A stretch of 64,000 nt of DNA. It comes from Naematelia aurantialba. Lineage: Eukaryota; Basidiomycota; Tremellomycetes; Tremellales; Naemateliaceae. The translations under genes and the position numbers were made by a program. The stretch spans positions 558,001 to 622,000 of the forward strand of contig JAKFAO010000009.1 of the NCBI GenBank assembly GCA_021527695.1, in the 5' to 3' direction. Below, piece by piece: positions 1 through 11,213 of this stretch. The notes under the pieces are model-generated. The model had not been told where the DNA came from. It did not search any database and worked only from the letters and a program-made list of their open reading frames with translations. How positions within the stretch are numbered: position 1 is the first letter of the stretch; the number at the start of each line of letters is the position of its first letter.

Positions 1-462
1 TCGTCGGTCACGAAGCAATCATCAACACCCTCGCTGTCAACGAGGATGGCGTCATGTTTTCCGGAGGTGAGCTCAAGCGACCGTGGCGCCTACCCTTGGA
101 GCCATTTGGCTTTCGGAGCCTTGGATGATGGCGACGGAACGGGCTAACACGTTGTCTAGCCGATAATGGCACCATCACGATGTGGGACTACAAGACGGGC
201 TTGCCGTTCCAGCATCTCAAGGATATTCCCCAGCCAGGCTCACTGGACGCCGAAGCGGTAAGTCTATGCGGTTATACTATGACATCCTTATGCCTTTATA
301 CTCTCAAGTTCCGTGCTCTTACGCTCTTGTGGCATTGGCGCGGAAGAGAAGCACGGCTGATAAGCTCAGGGCGTGTTTTGCTCGACGTTCGACAAGACAG
401 GGACGCGGCTTATCACGGGAGGAGCAGACAAGACGATCAAGGTGTATTCCGAGCAGGCGTAG
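1..462 (+). CDS. PRP46: Pre-mRNA-splicing factor PRP46/PLRG1, 3' end (partial)
   Basis: Only the last WD40 repeats are in the window. The gene enters from the left and reads through three exons (to 66, 160-257, 370-462) joined by short GT..AG introns. The translation begins [16 protein letters not shown], continues with [13 protein letters not shown] and ends with [14 protein letters not shown] before TAG. This tail, with a WD-type TMWDYKTG and a closing TIKVYSE strand, is characteristic of PRP46/PLRG1, the WD40 subunit of the Prp19-associated (NTC) complex that activates the spliceosome. The following gene is convergent, with about 210 bp between the two stops. Identification rests on recognised family sequence; the N-terminus is outside the window. 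Confidence 0.9.
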
Positions 463-672
463 GCAGCGTAGTCGATCGCATAGGAGATACAGTACAGATG
501 AGCACTGCATGCATTCTTTCTGCATGTCTGGATGTCTGCAAGCCTACATGTCTGCATGTCGCGTGGGATTGGCGGGGCAGATACTAGTATGCACGAGATG
601 CACGACATATCGAGCAAGCCCAGCAGTCACACATACGTCACGGCAAGAGCAAGAATGGAGATGCATCATGCA

Positions 673-2895
673 TTAGACAGATAGCTCTGCGCTCTTGACA
701 TTGCGCAGATCCGCCTGGTACGGCTCGAGTGCGGGCTGTACCCACTCGCCAAGGAACTTGTCTACCTGCTCTGGCGCTCGTCCCACAAATGTCTTTGGGT
801 CTAGGAGCTCGTCGAGCTGGCTCCAAATAGGCTCAAAGTAGGCGTCTTTCTTGACACGCTCAATGAGGTCGTTCTCCCCTCCTTGCTCCTTGACGACCGC
901 GCCCGCCTGGTGCGACAAGACCCTGATTTTCTCGTGGCACTCCTGCCTGTCGCCACCGGCCTTCACGATCGCCATGATGATGTTTTCCGTAGCCATAAAG
1001 GGCAGCTCTTGTGCGATACGGCGGCCAATCACGTTGGGATACACCACGAGCCCTTCCGAGATATTTTGGAGTGTCGTGAGCAGGATATCGGCGGTCAAGA
1101 ACGCCTCGGGAATCGTCACGCGGCGGTTGGCGCTACAGTGGAGGCGCGTCAGCTTGGAATTTCGCAGTTTGGCAGGTCGGCTCACCTGTCGTCGAGGGTG
1201 CGCTCGAGCCACTGCACAGAAGAGGTCATGAGCGTGTTTTGGTAGATGACCATGAGGTGGCGGGCGAGAGAGCACGCGCGCTCGCACCGCATCGGATTGC
1301 GCTTGTACGCCATGGCCGAGCTGTGTGTGTCAACGAGAGTACATCGAAAACAAGGACGACGCAAGCTCCGCGCAGCAACTCACCTCCCGATTTGGTCCTT
1401 TTCGAATGGTTCCTCGACCTCTTTGAGATTGGCCAGCAGACGGACTGTCGTCAGCGTGGAATCAAGGGTAGACTTACTGTCCGTGGCAATTTTGTGAACA
1501 GTGGCGCCGAAGCTCGACAGCGGCCCGAGGACGTCGGCGTCGATTTTGCGCGAATACGTCTGGCCTGTCACGGGGTATGCGTAGGGGAAGCCAAATAGCT
1601 CAGTCACACGTGCATCGAGGGCTTCGACCTGATGTCCCAATCAGCGTCGCGTCAAACGGGATAAATGATGTGGCGATGCCGCATGCTGGTGCCAGTCCAG
1701 TGACAGTTACAGAGACAGTTCAGGGTACAGGCTGTTGTAGGGTGCTAGTGTACAAATACGCAAGTACAAATACGCACCTTGTCGTGGTCGCCGTCAAAGA
1801 GGGCCAAGAAACTAGCCTGGGTCCCCGTGGTGCCCTTGACTCCGCGGAAACCGAGATCAGATCTCGCGCGCTCGAGATTCCGCAAGTCCCATAGCAATTC
1901 CTGGATCCACAGCGTCGCACGCTTACCCACGGTCGTGAGCTGCGCGGGCTGGAAGTGCGTGAATCCCAAAGTGGGCAGGTCGCGGTACTTGGCTGCGAAT
2001 GCTGAGAAACGGGAGATGACCACTGCGAGCTTGGGCAGGAGGATCGATAGTCCTTCTCGAAGGAAGATGAGGTCTGCGTTGCTGAGAGGTACCTGGTTAG
2101 GTCTGTTTTACTCGCTTGCGCTCTGTGTAGAGGGTGTGAAGTGTGCACCTACTCGGTGACGAAACAGGAGGTCGCACCGAGGCTACGGGAATCAGTGTCA
2201 AGTCAACTAGAGCTGGAACAGGGTATGGCAGGTAAACCGACAAGAGCAGGAGGAACAGAAGAATGGACAGAAAGGAAGAAGAGAGGACAGGAAAGAGAAG
2301 ATAGGAGAGGGGAAGAGGCAAGCAGGGAAGGAAGGAAGGAAACAAGGAGACATACTGGATGATACCCGCTGCCTCTGGCGCGACCGTCCCAAACGTATGC
2401 ACATGGGCCATAACGTCGTCTTGTCATCAGCCCGGATCCCTTGTAGGATACACACGTCTGCGCTTCTTCTCCTCCTCCGCCGCCACTTTCATCTGCGCCT
2501 CGTCCAGCTCCAGGTGCGCCTGCATCTGCTCGATCGCTTTGTCCGAGATTGCCAAGCCGAGCTCCTGCCCTCATCAGCCTCCACAACTTGCATCTCTAAT
2601 CACCCCCAGTGCCGTGGCACTGCAAGACAAATCGAGAATGTAGGAGAGTGATGCTCGCCTTTTCAGCAATGGCCAGATTCAGCCAGAGCTTCCGCCACGT
2701 CCCAAAGCGGGTCTGTCGTATCAGCGGATTGTCAGGACGTCAGGACGATAGGTTGTCGGCAGTAGCATAACGCACAGAGCTCGAGAAGAGCTTGGACATT
2801 TCTTTGGATGCATAGCGCCTACCCAGTTCAGCTAGGTACATACTACATAAACGAAGAGCAGCTCACGACGAGAGAGGCGTCTGATACGAGTCCAT
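673..2895 (-). CDS. ADE13: Adenylosuccinate lyase
   Basis: Adenylosuccinate lyase acts twice in purine synthesis, splitting SAICAR and adenylosuccinate with release of fumarate. The minus strand gives a start at 2895 ([10 protein letters not shown]), then [30 protein letters not shown] and a [11 protein letters not shown] exon that carries a catalytic-region histidine. [16 protein letters not shown] and [11 protein letters not shown] follow, and then the fumarate-lyase signature [15 protein letters not shown] near 1300. The last exon ends in NVKSAELSV and stops at 673. There are several short introns; the one at about 2170-2350 carries a long pyrimidine tract on the coding strand. The order of motifs and the total of about 480 codons fit the eukaryotic ADE13 family. 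It is divergent from malate dehydrogenase, with about 430 bp between the starts. Confidence 0.93.
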
Positions 2896-3323
2896 CTTGG
2901 CCTAGTTGAGCAGAAAACACCACCGACTCGCAACACCAAAAAACCCAGGCAGCTGAACCAGTACGTGACTGCCGTGGGAGACTTGACGCTTGGATGCCGC
3001 AAAAGGCCTGCTAGAGCCACGCACGCCTTGAAGCAATAGCCGGTTGGTGTGCCGGGGGCCACCCGGTTGTCGGCCTCGAGCCAAGCGTGGGGCAAATACT
3101 GGAGAGGGGGACGTTGCCCATCATTCTGTCTGCCTCATTCCGCATCTTCCCATATACAATCTCCTTCTTTCAAACGTTCGCCTCGATAGTCTGATCTAGA
3201 AATCAATAGCGACCCCGACGTTGAGAGTCTCAGATTCAAATCCCCAACGAGTGAGTATCCCCATCACTCGCGGTTGGCCAATCACGCGTGGCCGACTGGT
3301 CATCGACTGACTGGCTCAGCAAA

Positions 3324-4733
3324 ATGGTCAAAGCTGTTGTGTGCGGTGCTGCCGGTGAGGGCCCTTCCTTTCACCATCTGCCATTCATCGCGCTTTGGGA
3401 TCCACTGACCGTTTGCACAGGTGGAATCGGACAACCGCTGTCGTTGCTGCTCAAGCTCAATCCCTTGATTACCGAGCTGGCACTCTACGATGTGGTCAAT
3501 GCGATCGGGGTACGTTCACCCCTCCCTTTCCACCTTTTCTTCCTCGATGGGTGCTGACAGGGCCAAAGGTCGCGACGGACCTCTCGCACATTGCCACTCC
3601 CGCGCAAGTCACGGGATACCTCCCGCCAGACAATGGCGCTGAGAAGGCCCTCAAGGGTGCTGACATTGTCGTGATTCCCGCCGGAGTTCCCAGGAAGCCA
3701 GGCATGACTCGAGACGATCTCTTTGTGAGTCTCGAAACCTGCTACCTCTGTGCCCATGTGCCGACGCAGGTGTGTCCCAGAAAGTCAACGCGGGCATCTG
3801 CGCGACGCTCGCGCAAGCCATCGCCAATGCCTGCCCCAAGGCATTCATCCTCGTCATTTCGAACCCTGTCAACTCGACCGTCCCGGTCTTTGCCGAGACA
3901 CTCAAGAAGGCCGGCGTTTTCGACCCTAAAAAGTACGCCCATCCCCCACCCACATCCCACCTTGATTGCAACAGCATGGCTTACAACACTACAGGCTGTT
4001 TGGTGTTTCCCACCTCGACATTGTGCGGGCCTCGACGTTCGTTGCTACCGTGGTCAGCTCGGCCTCGGATGCGCCCAAGTACTCTGTCCCCGTGGTCGGC
4101 GGGCACTCGGGCGCCACCATCATCCCCCTGCTGAGCCAGTCCAAGCCCGAGATCGTGAGTCGCTATCACGGTGCGGGACTGACAGTAGCCCGACTCGGTC
4201 CTGGCAGACAAGGAGAAGAGGGACGCCCTTGTCCAGCGGATTCAGTTTGGCGGTGACGAGGTCGTCAAGGCCAAGGGTACGCTGCGCTCCTCGGAATGTA
4301 TCTGACAAGACAGATGGTGCAGGCTCTGCGACGTTGTCAATGGCTCAAGCTGGCGCCGAGTTCACTGAATTTGTCCTCCAAGCCGCGTACGGCAAGAAGC
4401 CCCGAACCGTCCAGGCCTACGTCTACCTTGGCGCCGAGAGCGGGGGCGAGGGAGTCAAGAAAGAGATTGGGGCTGATCTCGACTACTTTTCAGTCAACAT
4501 TGAGCTTGGCGTGAGTGCCCCGAGCGGAGGCTTGCGCGACGGAAGATGCTGACGATGCGTTAGCCGGCTGGAGTTGAGAAGATCCTGCCTATCGGCACCA
4601 TCGACGAGGAGGAGAAAATCCTCCTCGCTGCGGCCGTTAAGGAGCTTGGGCCTAGCATCGAAAAGGTGCGTAGACAGCAGTGCCCAGCTGATGCCAGGGT
4701 GCATCTTTTACCCCGGCTCCACCTAAGCTTTAA
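3324..4733 (+). CDS. Malate dehydrogenase (no mitochondrial leader)
   Basis: NAD-dependent malate/oxaloacetate interconversion. The protein starts directly with [17 protein letters not shown], the Rossmann glycine motif, so no presequence is visible; this suggests the cytosolic or peroxisomal isoform. Catalytic landmarks are [13 protein letters not shown] (substrate arginines), [19 protein letters not shown] (arginine) and [10 protein letters not shown] (active-site histidine). About eight short introns interrupt it. A final mini-exon, spliced after SIEK at about 4666, encodes [11 protein letters not shown] and the stop at 4733. The PKL end is only a weak PTS1-like tripeptide. An in-frame upstream extension would need a non-ATG start, so 3324 is chosen. 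Confidence 0.92.
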
Positions 4734-5010
4734 ACACAAAGCTTCAAAAGCAAAGCTAGAGCGAAGGTTGCACGAATTATGCCCAGTCTGAAAAGGTAGA
4801 GGGTCATGCAGATGCAGAATGTACAAAGAGTGTCTAGCGACAACAGAATGATGTCCAAACACCTCGGCGAGAGCAAGCGGGGGGTGGAGAAGTTATTGCG
4901 CGAGGCGGGCCGGAGAAATCGGGATTTGCCACAGACGTGTGCTGATCAAGCGTCATCCATCGGGTTTTGCAGCTGCCAAGCCATATTGTTTCTCGCGTCC
5001 ACCATATTCC

Positions 5011-5017
5011 TGAGTCA
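5011..5017 (+). promoter_or_regulatory. AP-1 (Yap1/Gcn4-type) site upstream of thioredoxin
   Basis: TGAGTCA is a perfect fungal bZIP site of the AP-1/Gcn4 class. It lies 17 bp upstream of a TATA box and about 90 bp upstream of the thioredoxin ATG. Thioredoxin genes are classic Yap1 targets in fungi, so oxidative-stress control is a reasonable inference; the site itself is seen, the binding protein is not. Confidence 0.45.
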
Positions 5018-5033
5018 GCACAACTCGTAGTGC

Positions 5034-5041
5034 TATATAAA
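5034..5041 (+). promoter_or_regulatory. TATA box of thioredoxin gene
   Basis: TATATAAA lies 67 bp upstream of the thioredoxin ATG at 5108, on the sense strand and close behind an AP-1 site. Spacing and sequence are typical of a strong inducible promoter. Confidence 0.6.
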
Positions 5042-5107
5042 GCCCCACTGCATCTGGCGTCTTGTATATTCCCATACACCCATAGAAAGCGACACGCAAA
5101 TACAACA

Positions 5108-5965
5108 ATGGTCAAGGCAATCGAGTCCACTGAGGAGTTCAAGGAGCTGGTGAGTCGTCTCGCACCGTGTGCCTGTGCAAGCGTGGCAGTAGTGTCAGAG
5201 TACAGTAGGGTACAGTAGGGAGCAGTATATCAGTATGAGAGTTCAGTATGAGAGTACAGTGTCAAAGGACAGAATGAGAGCACAGTGGGCGTATGTGGCA
5301 GTAGAGACGCGATGGGATGGCAGGGGGAGTAAGGATGTTCAGGGGAGGAGGGGTGGAGCAGAGGCAGATGAAGACGGCGATGCGAGTGGAAATACTGACG
5401 GTGTCAGATCGCTGGATCGCAGCCCGTCGTCGTCGACTACTGGGCGACGTGGTGCGGCCCCTGCAAGATGATCTCGCCCCACTTTGCCAAGCTCGAGGAC
5501 AAGTTTCCCTCGATCAAGTTTGTCAAGGTCGACGTCGAGGAGCAGGAGGTGAGTGTCGTGTCTCTTCTCTTCTCGTTGTCTCTTTTATTTCTCTCCTTCT
5601 CTCTTCTCTCGCCTTCACTCTTCCTCTCTCTCCTTTTCTCGTCCTTTCTCCCCTTATCTCCTTATCTACTTCTCGCCTTCCCTTTCTCGCTTCTCCCTCT
5701 GTGTCTCCTTATCCCCCTCTCTGCTTCGTCTTCCCTCACCCTATTGCCTCCGACTGCACTGGTACTATGCTGAACCCCCCAGGAAATCGCCAAAGAACAG
5801 GCGATCCGCGCCATGCCCACCTTCATCGTGTACAAGGACGGCAAGGCCATCGAGACCATGACGGGCGCCGTGCCCGCCAAGCTTACCGTGGGTGGCCTCC
5901 TCCTCACTCCTGCCTAGATCTCAAGCTGACAATCCCAGGCGTTGCTCGAAAAGGTGGCCGTGTGA
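5108..5965 (+). CDS. Thioredoxin
   Basis: Small disulfide reductase of about 100 residues. It begins [14 protein letters not shown]; after a 250-nt intron comes [18 protein letters not shown] with the redox pair [21 protein letters not shown] and the cis-proline segment [12 protein letters not shown] follow, and the last exon encodes ALLEKVAV before TGA. The second intron (about 5548-5781) is a nearly pure C/T tract on the sense strand. No signal or mitochondrial leader is present, so it is the cytosolic form. The promoter carries a TATA box and an AP-1 site. Confidence 0.95.
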
Positions 5966-7064
5966 GGTAGATGGTAGACCGTGAATGCACATGCTATCGT
6001 CTGTTTCACACACCATGTACGATCGCGCGTTTTACTGCGAAACGCCCTCCCACCCTTCCAGGCAGCCTCCTCTTCCTTCGCTCGCCCCCTTTCGGATGCT
6101 GACACTCCGATTGCCGCGTTACCGTCAGCTGCTTAGACACGAAAGGTGAAACAAGGATCGCTCGTATTCCTTTGTCACTCTTCTCGAAGGACTAGTAATA
6201 TATGCCTTACCGCTTCCAGAAGTACACTCAAAGGCTGACCCCTCGTTCCTCCAAGCTGCTCGAGGCCCCCTTGATCGCTCGGACACCCTCACCCTCAAGC
6301 TCTCCTCACCCTCAAGCTCTGACCTCGGCGACGGCTTCCCGTGCTCTTTCACGTCTCTCAAAGTCGCACAGAGCACATAGTAATGCTGGCTTATCGCAGG
6401 GTATACCTGCCCGGGGGGATAAAGTGTGGCCCACGGAACAGTGATAAACATGCCGGCGGAGCTTTATGCTGATGCTGATGCTGATGTTGATTGATAATCG
6501 CGCCGCTGCGTTTGGGACTGAGCTCGGACCGTGACCATCGGAACTAGGGGCGTCCGTCTAGGATCCCTGGGCCCGGCCCAACTCCCCTCCTCACCTTGGC
6601 GTTGGCACTTGCGCTCATGCTCGATGCCCAAACTAGCTCGGCTGATGTCCCGACCCTCTTGATCCTCCTGACGCTCTCAAACGCAGCGACCTGACCTCGT
6701 CGGCCATGCTTGAAACGAGGCCCACACTTGCGGCTCACCCCACCGGGCATTCCGGGCAAGCTCCAGACGGCCGTGTACCTCTGCAGCCTCTTAGCGCATC
6801 ACCACGTTGGGTCTTGTTGGGATTGCCCACCATCCCGCTTCTTTCCCCCTCGACTCTTGGATTCTCGCTATCCTTCTCTGATCATTGGATACTCAAGGAC
6901 GCTGGCCGTCCTGTCTTCATCTCCCGTCCTGTCTTGATCTCCCACCTCGACTGGTCTTTCGCAACCTCCACGCTCGTGTCTCTCTGTACCTTGGTGTCCG
7001 CGTTCGACCAACGAGCAACAACCAACATCAACGGCGGTGAGACTAAGGTGTGGTCTTGGCCACC
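5966..7064. other. Long spacer / 5' leader of RFX gene
   Basis: No convincing gene in about 1.1 kb. It holds a duplicated CTCACCCTCAAGCTCT at about 6287-6318, a GCTGAT microsatellite at about 6465-6492, and a C/T-rich stretch at 6830-7020 that is probably the transcribed leader of the RFX factor. Open frames here lack conserved features and switch frame freely. Confidence 0.4.
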
Positions 7065-10000
7065 ATGTCGCTGCCTCCCAACACGTCACAAGACGGCTTC
7101 CCCTTCCATAATCCTGATCTTCCGACAAAGCCCAGCACCGCCGAAGGGTTGTTTGACACGCCCGCCAGCAGTGGCGCCGGTGGCAACGGCGAAAGTGAGA
7201 ATCCTGCAGCACCCCCGCCGTGGCCGTCGTCGTTCACGCCCATCAATTTCGAGCTCGACCGCCTCTGGCAGAATATGGACGAAGCTCGCGGTGCGTGTTC
7301 GTCCACTAGGACCGCTGCATAGCTGACACATGATGAGCAGATTACTGCGCCTCCGCCTCAGACTTCCAGCCGATGAGCACGAAACCGTCCATCACATCGC
7401 TCTCGTCGTCGTTTGCGTCTTCCGCGCAATTTGACGACGGCCTGCTGGTGCAGGCCGTTCCACTTGAACCAGGACCGCCGTATCCCCACAGTTCTCGGCC
7501 GCACCAGCTGCAGCAGCAACATTCGTCGCTTCTATTTGAGCCATACGACATGGACATGGGGCACGTCGCGCAGCTTTCGGGCCCGCTGGAGCTCCAACGG
7601 CCCAAGCTCGACGTCGATACCCAAATGGGTCTAGGCCCGGTGGCAAACATGAGCAGGCCGCGCAGCCAGAGTCGCACAACCCCGTACAGCCGATATCGCT
7701 CAGACTCAGCGTCGATCAAGTGAGCACGCGGGTGGCGAGTTCACGCTGACGCCAGGTCGGAGCAGGGTAACGAGGTGTCAGCGCTGTTGAGCGCTACTTC
7801 GAACCCGAGCCATGCGCCCTGTATGGGTTTGTCAAACAATATGAACAAGATGAGCCTGCACCATCGAAGGTAGGCGGCATTTCTGTTATATGTCCTTCGG
7901 TTTGTCTAGATCCCCGCACTGACAGACGCTAGGACGAGCTCGAGCAGCACCTCGCCTCTGAAACACAGCCCGAACAGGCCCATGCTTACTCGCGCCTACC
8001 GCAGCTCGTCGTTCGCGGTTGGAACACGCGCGCGGGGGAGCCCGGAGCTCGCCCCTGTGGCAATTGTCAAGCTGACTGGCACGGCGATGGAGCGCGAAGA
8101 TACGGTGCGACGTGATCTCACTGAGCAGGCCGAGACGATGTTCAGAATGCCTACGACGTCCCAGCAGGACAAGGCGCGCATGCTCTGGATCCGCCGATGG
8201 TACGTAAGCCTAACACTAAAGTGCCCTCGCCACTACACCTCCCCCGAAGGCTACTGTCCTCCAGCCAAGATGAACTGTCTAGCGTCAGATGTGACGAAAT
8301 CGCCGCTGGCTGCTGGGTCTTCGCCTGCTCGTCCGGATCACCTGCACGAACCTGTTGGTGGAGAGGGAGGGCTGACCTGGACGTACAGGCTGCACTTGAG
8401 CTACACCCATTCCCCGGGATCGACGGTCCCCAGACAGGGTCTGTACCACTCATACACCCTGTCTTGCCGGGAGTACGGAGTGCGCCCGATCAACTCGGCC
8501 TCGTTTGGCAAGGCCGTCCGCGGTGCCTATCCAAGCATCAAGACCCGTCGCCTCGGCGTGCGTGGCAATAGGTTGGTGAAGCTGCTTCGTCACCGTTCGG
8601 GGCTGAGGAGAGCAGCAAGTACCACTACGTCTCCATCCGGCCGGCGATCCGTATCGAGGCGGAGCGGCTGAACGATTATGGCGATTCAAGCGGGTGCGGC
8701 TTTTCACTCTCTTCCGTAGCATGGCTCAAGCTCAAGCTCACACTTGCAGGCAATGGCATGTGGCGTCTGAAGACGGCTCGATGGGCTTCGAGCGTGCTTA
8801 CCACGATGTCGGTACGATGGAGGATCTCGACACGGACCTAGACGAGGAGGACGAGTGAGTTGCCCATCCGTCGCTGCCCAACACCCCCTCTCGGGTGGGC
8901 TAACAGTTGCGACAGCACCGATGACGCAATGGTACGCGCGATGCCGTCGTCCCAGAGCATGGACCTAGACGGCCCAGGACTAGGGTCGAACGAGCTGCGC
9001 CATCGCGCGCCGATGATGCGCCGCCATACCACGTCGGAATTGTCCTTCAACTTCAAACCGCTGCCGCTGTCCCGTCCTGCCCCAGCCATCCTTGGCTTCC
9101 CGTCGCTGGCCGACGTGTGGACTGGCGGGCCGAACAGCGATGTAGTGTTCAGTTTCTGGTCGGCATTCAGCCAGCACTGCGAGGCTTTGGTCGCTGTTTG
9201 TCGGAGTGGCGAAATTGACCGGCTCGAAATTATGGTGGGTCTTGCGTTGCGATCAATTACGGAGACGGGTTGGGCTGAGTGTCAGATCCGATCCTTCTGG
9301 TCCTCCGCCTCTGTGACGACGTGTATCGAGGCTCCCGAAGTCTCGAGTGTGATCACCACCGCCATGGCAATGACCTACGATGTGAGTGAATTGCACGTTC
9401 AACGGCCCACCTCCACTTTCATCATCCAACATCCAACATCCAACATTCAACATCCAACATCCAACATCCAACATCCAGCATCCAACATCCAGCATCCAAC
9501 ATCCAACCTGGGCGTATCGGCATGAGTGCGATGGTGATGGTGCACGTTCCATGCCGCTAACCACACATTCCACGCTAGCAAATCATACAGGTCCTGCTTG
9601 CCAAGGGACAGGGACTGCCGCTCTCGCCGCCACAAGAGACAGCGTTTCGCGCGCTCGCAGAAGATCTGGAGGCGGTCCTCGAGTCGTGCTTCCAGGGCTT
9701 CTCGCGGCCGTTTAGCGAGCCAAAGATTGAGATTGGCGTGAGAGCGGCACACCTCTTCGGTAAGTACCGTCGGCGTCGGCGTCAATGCGGTCGCACTCTC
9801 CCTCGATCTCACCCTCTTTCCACACCCTCTCACTCAGTCACGCCTCTCACGCAGTCTCGTACTCTATAACACACATCCTCTCGCTCAATCTCACCCGCTC
9901 TCTCCATCTCACCCTCTCTCTCCATCTCACCCTCTCTCTCAAATCTCACTGTCTCTCATCTCAACCTTCCATCCCTCTGAACCTTCAAGCCTCTGCCAAG

Positions 10001-11092
10001 TCTTCCAGCCCTCTAATCCGCGAACCCTCTGATCCTCCAACCCCCCAACCTTCCCAACCCTCCAACTGCCCGGCCCAACCCAGTCGGATGAAGGCATAAC
10101 AACCAAATATCACTAACATGCTCCTGCAACAGTACGCGTGATGGATCTGCAACAGCTGGGTGCGGCGCTGGTGCCCATTCTCGCATCGGCAGACAAACTA
10201 GTCGCCATGAGCGCCGCGTGGGCCGTCCTCGATCGGCGCGCCATAGGCAACCAGTGCGCTCTCTCGTGCAACTGCCAGCCCAGCGCCCTCGAGACAATCT
10301 TCAACGCCGTCGCCGACTGGCTCGACAAAGCCTCTGCCTCGTCCTCTACCGCCGCGTCCTTCTCTTCCGGGCCGGTTTCTGTGACTCCGTCTGTGGCGGT
10401 ATCGGGGTCGGCCACGCTCCCTCTCAGGGCATTTGGGGAGATGCTGAATCGCCTGATCGTGGACCTGCAAAGCGGGGGTGGCGAGCTGGGCGCGTCTCCC
10501 ATCTCTCTCCGGGCGTGAGTCGGGATCTGCCTCTGAATCTGTGGCCGTGTCTGTGTCTGTGTCAGCGTCCGAGTCTGCGTCCGTCTGTGTCTGTGTGTCT
10601 GTGTCTGTGTCTGTGTCTGTGTCTGTGTCTGTGTCTGTGTCTGTGTCTGTGTCTGTGTCTGTGTCTGTGTCTGTGTCTGTGTCTGTGTCTGTGTTTGTGT
10701 CTGTGTCTGTGTCTTGTTTGTATCTGCGTCTGCGTCCGAGGGCGACGGAACGCGCCGCAGCGGCTGACCGCGACCAGCATCATCACACGGACCGGCTTCG
10801 TCACGTCTCAGATCATGCGGCACTTCGTGAGTCCCCACGCCCGAGCCGACTGACAGTCGAGACCCTGCGCAGCGATCCGTGTTTCGGCTTGTTCCAGCTC
10901 GTCAAGACCTGGGCCGACGACTGGGTCGTCATTCAGGTCCTGCGTCAGCTCGCCCTCACGGCCGATACAGTCGGCGGTGCCCAGCCTCCATCCGAGATGA
11001 GCGTGGCTGTCTTGCCGATGGCGGAGGGTGGCGCGCAGGAGCAGGAGCTGGCTACTGCCGTGCCGACTTTCAAGGCAGATTCACACTTTTGA
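7065..11092 (+). CDS. RFX-family transcription factor
   Basis: Winged-helix DNA-binding regulator of the RFX1/Crt1/sak1 family. The N-terminal third is low-complexity, rich in Ser, Pro and Gln. The RFX domain starts near 8165 (KARMLWIRRW), is split by an intron, and continues as LHLSYTHSPGSTVPRQGLY, INSASFGKAVRGAYPSIKTR, RRLGVRGN and SKYHYVSIRP to about 8680, including the residues that read the X-box. An acidic segment and helical regions (WSAFSQHCEALV, MDLQQLGAALVPILASADKL) follow. The C-terminus is best joined as MRHF to LVKTWADDWVV, ending FKADSHF. About ten introns are present; two are long and filled with tandem repeats. Fungal relatives control DNA-damage or cell-cycle genes; the targets here are unknown. 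Confidence 0.88.
9420..9511 (+). repeat. CATCCAA minisatellite in RFX intron
   Basis: About a dozen short units of the form CATCCAACAT(T/C)CAA follow one another inside an intron of the RFX gene, between the exon ending AMTYD and the exon starting QIIQVLL. Units are 10 bp with few changes, which suggests recent slippage expansion. Confidence 0.85.
9790..10000 (+). repeat. Pyrimidine-rich CTCTCTCATCTCACC repeats in RFX intron
   Basis: An intron of the RFX gene carries degenerate repeats of CTCTC(T/C)ATCTCACC with very few purines on the sense strand. It lies between the exon ending AAHLF and the one beginning MDLQQLG. Confidence 0.75.
10548..10715 (+). repeat. (GTCTGT)n tandem repeat in RFX intron
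   Basis: About 27 nearly perfect copies of the hexamer GTCTGT fill most of the 262-nt intron at 10515-10776. The intron has a clear GTGAGT donor just upstream of the array. The best frame-keeping acceptor is the CAG at 10774-10776, after a CTGAC branch site. Length polymorphism between isolates is likely. Confidence 0.9.
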
Positions 11093-11213
11093 GCCACGAC
11101 ACAACGCCCAACGCCCAACGCCCAACAGGCGACAGGCAACACGCGCAGACGTGATCGTGACCGTGGCCGTGACCGTACATAGACATATGCATCCTACATT
11201 CGGGCCGCGCAGG

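Larger units (their letters stand above)
4734..5107. other. Spacer between malate dehydrogenase and thioredoxin
   Basis: No gene is seen. The right half is the thioredoxin promoter, with a TGAGTCA site at 5011-5017 and a TATATAAA box at 5034-5041, listed separately. Near 4730-4760 there is a short duplicated AAGCTTTAAACACAAAGCTT-like stretch just past the dehydrogenase stop. Confidence 0.5.

Noticed and set aside
10478..11092. Long open frame through the GTCTGT array (Ser-Val repeats)
   Set aside because: A clear GTGAGT donor and CAG acceptor remove the array, and the spliced form gives a better protein; the repeat frame is open only because the hexamer lacks stops.
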